In this document: piece by piece, positions 24,548 through 31,739 of the stretch
Layout of the letters: each line of letters opens with the position of its first letter
Position numbering within the stretch: position 1 is the first letter of the stretch
Assembly: GCA_030037955.1 (NCBI GenBank)
Contig: JASHPT010000013.1
Location: 1 to 41,937, forward strand
Direction of reading: 5' to 3'
Length of the DNA: 41,937 bases
From: Thermoplasmata archaeon
Lineage (GTDB): Archaea; Thermoplasmatota; Thermoplasmata; Lutacidiplasmatales; UBA184
Notes under the pieces: generated by a model
The model's input: the letters and a program-made list of their open reading frames with translations, nothing else
What the model was told of the DNA's origin: nothing
Databases searched by the model: none
Translations under genes and position numbers: made by a program

Positions 24548-24648
24548 TGCTCCCGCCGGGATTTGAACCCGGGTTGGAGGGTGTCCTTGGCGGGGTGCGT
24601 CCCCGCCTCGAAGGCCCTCTATCCTTGACCGGACTAGACTACGGGAGC
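24548..24648 (-). tRNA. tRNA-Glu (anticodon TTC) with a 26-nt intron
   Basis: Acceptor GCTCCCG pairs with CGGGAGC, discriminator A, T arm CCGGG-TTCAAAT-CCCGG. The anticodon stem GAGGG/CCCTC encloses CCTT-CGA, a 7-bp intron hairpin, then AAGG-ACA: a 4-bp helix flanked by two 3-base bulges, the strict archaeal bulge-helix-bulge. Cutting after the second base of each bulge removes 26 bases at position 37/38 and leaves the loop CCTTCGA with anticodon TTC. Position 33 is then C rather than the near-universal U. CCA is not encoded. Confidence 0.9.
24583..24608 (-). other. tRNA-Glu intron (bulge-helix-bulge type)
   Basis: The 26-base intron contains the hairpin GGCGGGG-ACGCA-CCCCGCC and ends AAGG-AC. 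Boundaries follow the standard splicing-endonuclease rule at two 3-base bulges (CGA and ACA) separated by four base pairs, and coincide with the canonical 37/38 site. Confidence 0.85.
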
Positions 24649-24696
24649 TCCTCGTGCGGTGGAGCGCCGGGGCTTATCCACCTTCGGGCGCCGGGG

Positions 24697-26001
24697 TCAG
24701 CCGACCCGTTCCCAGCGCTCCAGCTTCTGCACCTGGCCGAGCGTGCTCCCCCGCTGGATCTCCTCGCGGACCCGGTTCTCGTGCTCGAGGACATCGAGCG
24801 CCCGGTTGGCGATCTCCTGCGCCCGTTCCCTCGGCACGACGACCAGCCCCGACGCGTCTCCCACGATCCAATCGCCGGGCCGGACCCGTTGCCCACCGAC
24901 GATCACCTCCACGCCGATCTCCCCGTGGCCCTTCGGCTCGCCGGCGTTCGGGGAGAGGGATCGGCTGAAGACCGGAAACCCGAGCGCCAGGATCGCGTCG
25001 ATGTCCCGGGCCGCCCCGTCGATGACGACGCCCGACACCTTGCGCACGTGCGCGCTCCACGACGCGAGCTCTCCCCAGATCGCGGTCGTTCCGCCTCCCG
25101 CGTCGACCACGATCACGTCGCCGGGACCGGCGCGGTCGATGGCTTCCACCGGTTTGGCCCAGTCCCCGTCCCGCGTCACGACCGTGACGGCCGGGCCGGC
25201 CATCCGGAAGTTCGGGTCGGTGTGATGCGGGAGAAGCCCGTGGAGGGCCCCCTTCCGCTGCAGGGCGTCACTGATGTTCGGGGTGGAGACCTTGAGGAAC
25301 GCCTGCCGGATGTCGGCCTCGCTGACCCGATGGAACAGCTCGGTCGCCACTTCCGTCCGGGTTTCGATTGCCTCCCGGATTTGACGCGTCGCCGCGGCCA
25401 CGTCCGGGCTCTTCGTGATCGCGCCCCCGACGATCAGAATCTGCGCGCCGGCCCGGGTCGCCTGCGCGACGGTCTCTGAGTTCAGGCCTCCCGCCACCGC
25501 CACCGGAATCGGAGATCCTTTCGCCAGCGCCTCGAGGGCAGCGAACGGGGTCTTGCCGGCCATCTGCATGTCGATCCCGATGTGCCAGCACACGGCGGCC
25601 GCTCCGAGCTCCGCACACCGCTTCGCGCGGGCCACCGGGTCCGATACGTTGAGCAGGTCCACCATGATCTCGGCGCCGTACTTCTCCCCCCCTCGAACGG
25701 CGTCCGCGATCGTGTCGTCGTCCGCGGCGCCCAGGACCGTGACCAGGTCGGCGCCGGCCTTGGCGGCGATCTCGACCTCGAACGCCCCCGTGTCCATCAC
25801 CTTGAGGTCGGCGACGATCCGACGGTTCGGAAACGCGCGCTTGAGCTCCCGAACCGCGTCCAGCCCCTCGCTCTTGACGAGCGGGGTCCCCGCCTCCACC
25901 CAATCCGCTCCGCCGTCAACGGCCTCCTTGGCCGCTTGAAGCGCCCGGGACAGATTCTCGAAGTCGAGTGCGACCTGGAGAATCGGATGGTCGAGCTTCA
26001 C
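24697..26001 (-). CDS. hps: 3-hexulose-6-phosphate synthase fused to an RraA-like domain
   Basis: 434 residues in two domains. Residues 1-210 are a 3-hexulose-6-phosphate synthase: ALDFENL, VEAGTPLVKSEG and the OMP-decarboxylase-type DLKVMD active site (Asp65, Lys67, Asp70), with phosphate loop VAVAGGLN and GAQILIVGGAI. Residues about 230-434 are RraA/aldolase-like: STPNISDAL, GPGDVIVVDAGGG, VVIDGAARD and WIVGDASGLVVVP. In archaea HPS runs the ribulose monophosphate pathway backwards to make ribulose 5-phosphate (and formaldehyde) for nucleotide synthesis. The RraA part's role is unsettled. A GTG start at 26001 is set by the TATA box 26023-26030. Confidence 0.92.
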   Translation of the reverse strand: MKLDHPILQVALDFENLSRALQAAKEAVDGGADWVEAGTPLVKSEGLDAVRELKRAFPNRRIVADLKVMDTGAFEVEIAAKAGADLVTVLGAADDDTIADAVRGGEKYGAEIMVDLLNVSDPVARAKRCAELGAAAVCWHIGIDMQMAGKTPFAALEALAKGSPIPVAVAGGLNSETVAQATRAGAQILIVGGAITKSPDVAAATRQIREAIETRTEVATELFHRVSEADIRQAFLKVSTPNISDALQRKGALHGLLPHHTDPNFRMAGPAVTVVTRDGDWAKPVEAIDRAGPGDVIVVDAGGGTTAIWGELASWSAHVRKVSGVVIDGAARDIDAILALGFPVFSRSLSPNAGEPKGHGEIGVEVIVGGQRVRPGDWIVGDASGLVVVPRERAQEIANRALDVLEHENRVREEIQRGSTLGQVQKLERWERVG

Positions 26002-26022
26002 GGGCCATCGAGGCGTTGCGGA

Positions 26023-26030
26023 CTATAAAC
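26023..26030. promoter_or_regulatory. Single TATA box serving two divergent leaderless genes
   Basis: CTATAAAC on plus (GTTTATAG on minus) is the only AT-rich element between the GTG of hps-rraA at 26001 (minus) and the GTG of the methyltransferase at 26054 (plus). Its centre (26026.5) is about 26 bases from the first codon and 27 from the second, the normal TATA-to-start distance in both directions. Confidence 0.6.
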
Positions 26031-26053
26031 GGTAAGCCGCGTACCCCGCTCCC

Positions 26054-26839
26054 GTGGTCCCTCCGGGTACGGTCCGCGTCCTCGCCGGCGATGCCCGGAT
26101 GATGCGACGCGTCGACACCGCCTCGGTCGCGCTCGTGGTCACCTCTCCGCCGTACCCCATGATCGCCCAGTGGGACGAGCTGTTCGCGAGCTGGGGAGCG
26201 ACGAGGTTCGACGCGATGCATCGCGAACTGGATCGCGTATGGGCCCAATGCGCCCGGGTCCTGGTCCCGGGGGGTCTCCTGACGGTGAACATCGGCGACG
26301 CCCTGAGGACCGTGGAGGGCGAGTTCCGGCTATGGCCGAACCATGCGCGCGTGACACAGGCGGCCGTCGGCCTCGGGCTGAGTGCCCTCCCGTACATCCT
26401 GTGGAGGAAGCCGACCAACAAGCCGAATGCCTTCCTCGGCTCCGGGTTCCTTCCTCCGAACGCCTACGTGACCCTCGACTGCGAGTTCATCCTCGTGTTT
26501 CGCAAGGGCGGACTCCGTCGCTTCCCGGCCGGCTCCAAGGATCGGCACCGGAGCCAGTATACCAAGGCCGAACGGGACCGGTGGTTCAGCCAGGTCTGGG
26601 ACGGCATCCGCGGTCGTTCGCAGACGCAGCCCGGGGGCCGGACGGCCGCCTTCCCGCCGGAGATCCCGCGGAGGCTGATCCGGATGTTCTCGGTCGTCGG
26701 CGACACGGTGCTGGATCCCTTCGCCGGGACGGGGACGACTCTCTGGGAGGCGTCCAAGCTGGGCCGACACGCGATCGGGGTCGAGCTCGACCCCGCGCGC
26801 GTGCGGGCGCTCCGGCGGGCAGTGGCCGGCCGCCACTAG
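26054..26839 (+). CDS. DNA (cytosine-N4-specific or adenine-N6) methyltransferase, orphan
   Basis: 261 residues. Catalytic motif IV TSPPYPM is near residue 30-36 and the SAM-binding motif I DPFAGTGTT near 223-231. This order (IV before I) is the beta class, and the SPPY form is usual for N4-cytosine enzymes. A target-recognition stretch of about 110 residues lies between. It transfers a methyl group from S-adenosylmethionine to DNA. No restriction endonuclease gene adjoins it, so it is an orphan methylase, perhaps marking self DNA. It sits immediately beside, and convergent with, the type IV secretion-like operon, which may be chance or functional. Confidence 0.87.
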   Translation: MVPPGTVRVLAGDARMMRRVDTASVALVVTSPPYPMIAQWDELFASWGATRFDAMHRELDRVWAQCARVLVPGGLLTVNIGDALRTVEGEFRLWPNHARVTQAAVGLGLSALPYILWRKPTNKPNAFLGSGFLPPNAYVTLDCEFILVFRKGGLRRFPAGSKDRHRSQYTKAERDRWFSQVWDGIRGRSQTQPGGRTAAFPPEIPRRLIRMFSVVGDTVLDPFAGTGTTLWEASKLGRHAIGVELDPARVRALRRAVAGRH

Positions 26840-26849
26840 GCCGCCGGGC

Positions 26850-27365
26850 CTAGAGCTTGCGGTGCCCGACCTCTTCCTCGACGGCCCGCTGAAGGTACTT
26901 GAGGGAGGCGTCCGAGAGCCGGTCCATGTGGAGCAACAGATAGTGGAGATAGATCCGCTCCGGACGGCGGGATGGGCCGGGAGTGTGGGGGCGCGTCCCC
27001 GGGGTCGGGGGCTCGGGGCTGGGGCCCATCTCGTCGAGCGTCGGCTGGTGGTGCTCGTGCGCGGTCCCGTGGAAGCTTCGACCGGTCTCGCCCACCAGCG
27101 GTGGGTGGATCCGGGCCACCGGGTCGTCGACCCACTGCGCATCCCCATCGTCCTCGGAGATCGTCGCGGTCGACGCCGCCAGCTTCGGAGCCCCCGGGCT
27201 CGCCGGGGGAGGGACGGCCTTGAGAAAGGGATGGGCCGGGCGGTCGGGGTCCTGCATGTCCTCGATGGAGCGTCCGGTGACGTCCTCGACGATGTGCCGG
27301 AGGTTCCAGGAGTCACGCCGACGGCGTGCCGGCCCCTCCTGAGTCGCCGGGGCGATCTCCGCCAT
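26850..27365 (-). CDS. Pro-rich protein of unknown function, last gene of the secretion-like operon
   Basis: 171 residues. The N-terminal third has a short helical part NLRHIVEDVTGRSIEDMQ, the middle is Pro/Ser/Gly/Thr-rich and probably disordered, and the C terminus is a compact helical region LHYLLLHMDRLSDASLKYLQRAVEEE. It resembles an adaptor with a flexible linker. The ATG at 27365 overlaps the end of the VirB4-like gene by 53 bases; a later ATG within the helical part would shorten the overlap. Its place at the end of the operon suggests a cytoplasmic partner of the ATPase. No family recognised. Confidence 0.6.
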   Translation of the reverse strand: MAEIAPATQEGPARRRRDSWNLRHIVEDVTGRSIEDMQDPDRPAHPFLKAVPPPASPGAPKLAASTATISEDDGDAQWVDDPVARIHPPLVGETGRSFHGTAHEHHQPTLDEMGPSPEPPTPGTRPHTPGPSRRPERIYLHYLLLHMDRLSDASLKYLQRAVEEEVGHRKL

Positions 27366-29085
27366 CGAGGGGAGCCTCCCGGGCCGGCGGACTTAAACGT
27401 GCCGTTCGAGCCGAACTGGGGTCCGCGTCGGGTCGGTCCGTAGCCTCCCCCCGGGTCCCTTGCAGACACTCGTATTCCGGCGTGGTCGCCACGACGGCCA
27501 GCGGGAGGTGCTGCGGGCCGAATCGCAACAGCCCCTCCGAGTAGCCGGCCTCCGCGGGAAGGCGGGCGTTCGGAAGCCAGCCGGCCTCGGCGGCCGTGAG
27601 GCGGAAGAACTCGCAGGCCTGCGAGGATACCTCGTTCAACCGCAAGAGCAGGGTGGCGCGCAGGTTCCGAAGCAGCGACCGCCCCGGGGCCGTCGCAAGG
27701 AAGTCGTCCGGGCTCTGGCTCAGGACCAGCACCCCTGCCCGGTAATGCCGGACGTGCCGGACCAGCTGGTCGAAGAACTCCAGGGTCGCAGGGTGCCGTG
27801 TGAGGTAGTGCGCCTCGTCGATGACGACGAGCTTGGGACGGTCATCCGCCCGGAGCCGAGCCATGAGGGCGTCCAGCGCATAGGTCAGGTGGAACGGAAG
27901 CTGCTCGACCGGGACGTCGTGAAGGTCGAGGTCGAGCGGCGACCCGTCGAGCGCCACCGTTGTGGGCCCATCCAGATACCGAAGGGATCCCGCCGAGAAG
28001 ACCGTAAGGAGATCCTGGAGCCGGTCCTCACCGGGTCGGCCGCCGAGCTCCTGGATCAGGTCCGACCACTCGGGTACCGGCGCCCGACCGCGATAGAGTC
28101 GGCTCACCGCGGTGTCGAGCCGGGAGGCTTCCGCGTCGGAGAGACTGGGGAAGAGTGCCCGGAGCATGGTGCCGACCCGGGCGGCCTTCGCCTCGCGGTC
28201 CCCGCCGGTCGAAATGGGGTCGAGCGGGTTGAGATGGCCAGAGCCCCGGGCCCCCAGGTCGAGGACGACGCCCCCGAGTCGTCGTGTGAGGCTCGCGAAC
28301 TCTCCCAGGGGGTCGACAAAGAACACCTGGGTATCGGGCTCGGTCCAGCGGGAGCGAAGGGACCACAGAGCGGCGGCGAAGGACTTTCCGGAACCGGTGC
28401 CTCCAAAGAGACCCCACGACTGGCTGCTGTGGGACCATCGGTCGAGGAAGATCGGATTGGCGTCGGCCAGCAGGAGTCCGACCAGGATCCCATGCGGCTC
28501 GTGGATTCCCTCATCCACGAAGGGAAACAGGGCGGACACCGCGTCGGTGGGCAGGGTGTGCCAGTATCCCGTCGGCCGGGGGCCGCGGTCCGGCAGCGGA
28601 GGATCCCGCGGCAACAACCCGATCTCGAAGGTCGGGATCCGGCACCGGAAGCCGAGCTCGTTCAGCCGGTGCACCAGTTTCCGCCGGAGCTGTTCCGCCC
28701 GGGCCCGCCCGTTGGCGTAGGCGTGAAAACTGATCCCCGTGGTCCAGAGGTCCTGGTCCCGGGCGGCGACCCGGGCGGCGAGGTCGCGGGCGCTCTCGGC
28801 GTCGTGCGCCAGTTCGGACGGGCGTGCACCCGGGCGGTTCACCCGGGTCTCGAGGTCGGCCTCGGCGGTGGCCGCCGCCTTCTCGGCGAGGCTGAGGGCC
28901 TCTCCCCGAGGCAGCCGATGGAGCGTGACCTGGAGCTCGGCGGCTTCGGACGTCGGAAGCACGGTCCCCAGGAATCCGAAGGGGACGGCCGCCGGGAGGT
29001 CGGTCACGAGGACCGGCGCATCGACGCGGGTCCCGAGAGAGGCCCAGCTCCGGCCCTCCGACAAGCGCTCCGAGGTCCCGGGCAT
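27313..29085 (-). CDS. virB4: VirB4/HerA-like secretion ATPase
   Basis: 590 residues. The N-terminal domain (about 1-200) is variable and beta-rich as in VirB4/TraC proteins. The RecA-like motor has Walker A GGTGSGKS (228-235), a VFFVDPLGEF strand, Walker B LVVIDEAH (419-426) and a sensor-like VLVLSQSPDD. The family's HLNPLDP segment is also present. VirB4/CedB ATPases power pilus assembly or DNA movement at the membrane. The C-terminal tail of about 60 residues is Pro/Arg-rich. It follows a four-helix membrane gene by one base (29087 to 29085), so co-translation is likely. No VirD4 or relaxase is nearby. Confidence 0.88.
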   Translation of the reverse strand: MPGTSERLSEGRSWASLGTRVDAPVLVTDLPAAVPFGFLGTVLPTSEAAELQVTLHRLPRGEALSLAEKAAATAEADLETRVNRPGARPSELAHDAESARDLAARVAARDQDLWTTGISFHAYANGRARAEQLRRKLVHRLNELGFRCRIPTFEIGLLPRDPPLPDRGPRPTGYWHTLPTDAVSALFPFVDEGIHEPHGILVGLLLADANPIFLDRWSHSSQSWGLFGGTGSGKSFAAALWSLRSRWTEPDTQVFFVDPLGEFASLTRRLGGVVLDLGARGSGHLNPLDPISTGGDREAKAARVGTMLRALFPSLSDAEASRLDTAVSRLYRGRAPVPEWSDLIQELGGRPGEDRLQDLLTVFSAGSLRYLDGPTTVALDGSPLDLDLHDVPVEQLPFHLTYALDALMARLRADDRPKLVVIDEAHYLTRHPATLEFFDQLVRHVRHYRAGVLVLSQSPDDFLATAPGRSLLRNLRATLLLRLNEVSSQACEFFRLTAAEAGWLPNARLPAEAGYSEGLLRFGPQHLPLAVVATTPEYECLQGTRGEATDRPDADPSSARTARLSPPAREAPLDGGDRPGDSGGAGTPSA

Positions 29086-29086
29086 G

Positions 29087-29446
29087 TCAGTGGAGCACCC
29101 CCGCGACTCGGGAGAGTGGCCAGAGACTCACCGCCAGCGCCATCATGGACCACACCGCGCTCGAGGGGACGATCGCCTCCGCCACGCCGGCACCGAGCCA
29201 GCCGGCCAGTCCCACGGCCGCCAGCGGCCAGAGCCGCCGAGCCTCGTACCCGGTGGACCGCCGGGTCCGGAACATCCGAACGGCCCGCATCCAGACGATG
29301 ACGGTCGCCAGCACCGAGAGGCACAGGACGGCGCCCCGGAGCGGAGGCCACGCGAGGGTCCCGGCGGTCGCGAGGACGGCACCGACCACTGAGGCCGGGA
29401 GCGGGTCGACATCTCCCGGTCCGCCCGCCGGAAGCTGGCCGCTCAT
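29087..29446 (-). CDS. Small polytopic membrane protein of the secretion-like operon
   Basis: 119 residues with four hydrophobic segments: about 17-34, 37-54, 70-87 and 92-112. A basic loop MRAVRMFRTRRSTGYEARR lies between the second and third. No family is evident. Its ATG overlaps the stop of the PrgI-like gene (ATGA at 29443-29446) and its stop is followed one base later by the VirB4 start, so it is embedded in the operon. By position it may be part of the inner-membrane complex (a VirB3/VirB8-like place), but the sequence itself does not show this. Confidence 0.7.
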   Translation of the reverse strand: MSGQLPAGGPGDVDPLPASVVGAVLATAGTLAWPPLRGAVLCLSVLATVIVWMRAVRMFRTRRSTGYEARRLWPLAAVGLAGWLGAGVAEAIVPSSAVWSMMALAVSLWPLSRVAGVLH

Positions 29447-30162
29447 CGGGACCCCGACCCTCCGATCCGGCCGGCCCGCCGGTCACCGGTGTCGAGGTCC
29501 GCGGGAATGCCGAGCCTCCGGAGAGCGCCGAGCATCTCCTCGGTCGCGTCCTGGGCCTCCGGCCCGCCGGCTCCGAGTTTCAGCTCGACCCGTCGGTGGA
29601 GTCGGGAGGCGAGTAGCAGCCGCACCAGCTCGCGGTAGGAGGTCAACGCCTCCCGATCCGCCGTCCCTATCGGGCGATCGGCCGGCAGGTAGGGGAGCGA
29701 GGAAAAACGCTCGGCGGACACGCGGATGGCTACCGGGCCATCGAGGGCGCTGAGCGCGGCCCGCCATCCGGCGAAGAGACGTTGCAATTCGTCGGGCGGC
29801 AGATATGCGACGGGTACGCCACGGGCCCGGATGCGCCGGTCGGCCGCATCGGGGAGCCCCCGATGTCGCGGCCGTCGCCCCACGGGGTCGCCCAGGGTTG
29901 TGCGCAGACCGTATCGCACGTAGCCGAGGGCGTACTCGTCGAGGGGCTGTCCCTCGACCCGGACGAAGGCGAGGAGCGCGCCGACCCCTAGGAAGGGGAG
30001 CCAGAGCACCGCCGTACTGGCAGCTGCGACAATGGCGCCGACGATCGTCGCGGAGAGGAAGGTCACGAGCCCCCGGCCCGAAGTGAACGGGCCCAGGTGG
30101 AGGCTCCGGTCGGAGAGGGTGAGGAATGGGATCTCGCCAAGGCGGCCGGTGTCCTCGACCAC
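29443..30162 (-). CDS. PrgI/VirB3-like membrane protein with C-terminal soluble domain
   Basis: 239 residues from the GTG at 30162, which has a clear ribosome-binding site (GGAGGAG, about 6 bases upstream). The first 80 residues have the PrgI-family layout: IPFLTLSDRSLHLG before two membrane helices (about 29-66), then FVRVEGQPLDEYALGYVRYG. In Gram-positive conjugation systems PrgI-type proteins fill the VirB3 place beside VirB4. The remaining 150 residues form a soluble domain of unknown type, with SSLPYLPADRPIG and a long helix-rich part. ATGA overlap with the next gene. The longer open frame upstream overlaps the VirB6-like gene and is rejected. Confidence 0.72.
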   Translation of the reverse strand: MVEDTGRLGEIPFLTLSDRSLHLGPFTSGRGLVTFLSATIVGAIVAAASTAVLWLPFLGVGALLAFVRVEGQPLDEYALGYVRYGLRTTLGDPVGRRPRHRGLPDAADRRIRARGVPVAYLPPDELQRLFAGWRAALSALDGPVAIRVSAERFSSLPYLPADRPIGTADREALTSYRELVRLLLASRLHRRVELKLGAGGPEAQDATEEMLGALRRLGIPADLDTGDRRAGRIGGSGSR

Positions 30163-30175
30163 GGCTCCTCCACTC
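30152..30175 (-). promoter_or_regulatory. Shine-Dalgarno site deciding the PrgI-like start
   Basis: On the minus strand GGAGGAG sits about 6 bases before the GTG at 30162, inside the 11-base gap after the VirB6-like stop. This is one of few clear SD sites in the window, as expected for an internal operon gene in an otherwise leaderless genome. Confidence 0.55.
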
Positions 30176-31340
30176 AGGGCCGGGTCCGGGCCGGCGCAGG
30201 CGGCGAAGCGCCGGTCCGGGCGGGATGGCCGGGCACGGGCGGCGTGGCCGGCGTGGGATGCTGAAAGTGTCGAATGAGCTGACGAGAGCCCTGGGCCACG
30301 GCGTGCCCGGCACCGAGAGCGATGCCGCCCGGGAGAGGGGCCTTCCCGAACTGATTGGCGACCGACCGGACCGCCGACCCGACTTGAGCGGCGCGGCCGG
30401 TCGAGCTCGACGCGGTGGCCAAGGAGTTCGTCGTGCCCTGGGAGGTCAGCGAGGCCACGACCAGGCCGCGCTGGAGCCCGCCCGTGAGGGTAGCCCCGGC
30501 GGACGGGAAGCCCATGCCCCCGAGCTGGGCCCGGGAGAGCGAGACCAGATACGGGGACCCGACGGCGATCGAAAGGTACGCCAGCACGAGAAGGATGGAC
30601 GAGGAGCCGACGGCCAGCTCGAGGGGGACGAGCATCACGGCAGGCACAAAGGCGAGCTCGACCAGGAGGCTCCATCCGCGACGCGCGAGGGCGGCGAACG
30701 GAGGAAGCGCCCACAGGAGCGTGAAGAGCGGGAGCAGGACGACCAGTACGGCGATCATCGCGTCCCGCAGCGCCACCACGGTCGCGAGCGCGAGGACCAT
30801 CGAGAACAGGGCGAAGCTCACGACGAAGGCCAGTACCCCGTTGTCCCACGAGAACACAGCGCCGCCCAGCGGGACCAGATTTCCCCAGTTCCGCCAGGCG
30901 CCTCCGTCGAATCCTGAGAGCAGATGGAATGCGTCGCCGCCGACGTCGAGCAGTGCCGCCAGGATGGGGATGGTGAAGTTCGCGCCCAGTATGGCCACGA
31001 CCAACCGGGGGAGCAGGGACTCCATCCCGACGCCCACCCGGTACGAGAACGACCGGACCAGGTACAGCGCGGCGACGCCGACCAGGACGAGAGCGACACT
31101 GGGGTCCACCAGGTTCGTGACGAGGAAATCGCTGAAGCGAACCGCGACAGCGAGGAAACCCTCGCCCGCGCCCGGATGAGCCAGCGAGGGATACAGCGAG
31201 GGAGCGGACAGCTCGGGAACGACCAGGTTGTTGTACGTGGGCTGGATGATGACGTTCAGGATCGCGGTGCCGGCGGCGAACAGGGCGAACAGGATGGCCT
31301 GTACGATCGCATTCCAGTCAATGGAGTTCCAATCGACCAT
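30174..31340 (-). CDS. VirB6/TrbL-like polytopic membrane protein
   Basis: 388 residues with about seven membrane helices in residues 10-285, a periplasmic-type acidic/aromatic loop around DGGAWRNWGN, and a cytoplasmic tail of about 100 residues rich in Ser, Thr, Gly and Pro. Helices with small residues (VALVLVGVAALYLV and others) and a central helix pair around RDAMIAVLVVLLPLFTLLW resemble VirB6/TrbL and the crenarchaeal CedA channel-like proteins. These form the conduit of type IV secretion or DNA import. It lies 18 bases downstream of the VirB2-like gene. Homology is structural in style rather than motif-based. Confidence 0.75.
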   Translation of the reverse strand: MVDWNSIDWNAIVQAILFALFAAGTAILNVIIQPTYNNLVVPELSAPSLYPSLAHPGAGEGFLAVAVRFSDFLVTNLVDPSVALVLVGVAALYLVRSFSYRVGVGMESLLPRLVVAILGANFTIPILAALLDVGGDAFHLLSGFDGGAWRNWGNLVPLGGAVFSWDNGVLAFVVSFALFSMVLALATVVALRDAMIAVLVVLLPLFTLLWALPPFAALARRGWSLLVELAFVPAVMLVPLELAVGSSSILLVLAYLSIAVGSPYLVSLSRAQLGGMGFPSAGATLTGGLQRGLVVASLTSQGTTNSLATASSSTGRAAQVGSAVRSVANQFGKAPLPGGIALGAGHAVAQGSRQLIRHFQHPTPATPPVPGHPARTGASPPAPARTRP

Positions 31341-31358
31341 GGAGCCCCGCCGTCCCGC

Positions 31359-31739
31359 TCAGGTCCCGGTCACGACCCAGTTGGCGAGTGCCCAGATCAG
31401 ACCGCTGATCGCGCCCACGAAGAGCAGCGTGCCGATGAGCGCGTCCCGGGCCCGCTCCTTCGCCAGGACCTTCTTCATCGAGTCGTGAGAGAACCAGCTC
31501 AGCGCGACGCGGGCCCAGACCAGCGAGAGGAGACCTCCGCCGGCCACCGCCGCTAGGGTCACCAGGCGGCCCACGGCGGCACTAAAGTTGGTCACGGCCG
31601 GGTTCGTGTCCGTCACGCCAGGGAACTCGACATGGCCGAGGGTCGCGGCCGGGAGGCCCGTTCCCGTGATCGAGGTCGACAGCGCGACGAGGACGGCGCC
31701 GGTGACGGTGAGGAAGCGCAGGGAGAGGAGACCGTTCAT
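31359..31739 (-). CDS. VirB2/CedA1-like small membrane protein (pilin candidate)
   Basis: 126 residues. An N-terminal hydrophobic segment (about 6-30) could be a signal peptide. A polar stretch GHVEFPGVTDTNPAVTNFS follows, then two long hydrophobic helices (about 55-83 and 100-123) joined by a short basic loop HDSMKKVLAKERARD. Two hydrophobic helices around a short basic loop is the layout of VirB2/TrbC pilins and of CedA1/TedC. The ATG overlaps the stop of the exported Ig-repeat gene (ATGA). If the signal peptide is removed, a mature pilin of about 95 residues results. Sequence identity to known pilins cannot be claimed. Confidence 0.7.
   Translation of the reverse strand: MNGLLSLRFLTVTGAVLVALSTSITGTGLPAATLGHVEFPGVTDTNPAVTNFSAAVGRLVTLAAVAGGGLLSLVWARVALSWFSHDSMKKVLAKERARDALIGTLLFVGAISGLIWALANWVVTGT

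Noticed and set aside
24540-24660. Integration (att) site at the tRNA-Glu gene
   Set aside because: The AT-rich island lies on the 3' side of the tRNA, as for integrated elements, but I found no integrase and no repeat of the tRNA 3' end near 22080.
27460-29301. 613-codon plus-strand frame opposite the VirB4-like gene
   Set aside because: It is antisense to a gene with Walker motifs and has a low-complexity Gln/Arg/Gly composition typical of shadow frames.
29443-30849. Long version of the PrgI-like frame
   Set aside because: The extra 229 codons overlap the VirB6-like gene out of frame; a strong SD site before GTG 30162 sets the start.
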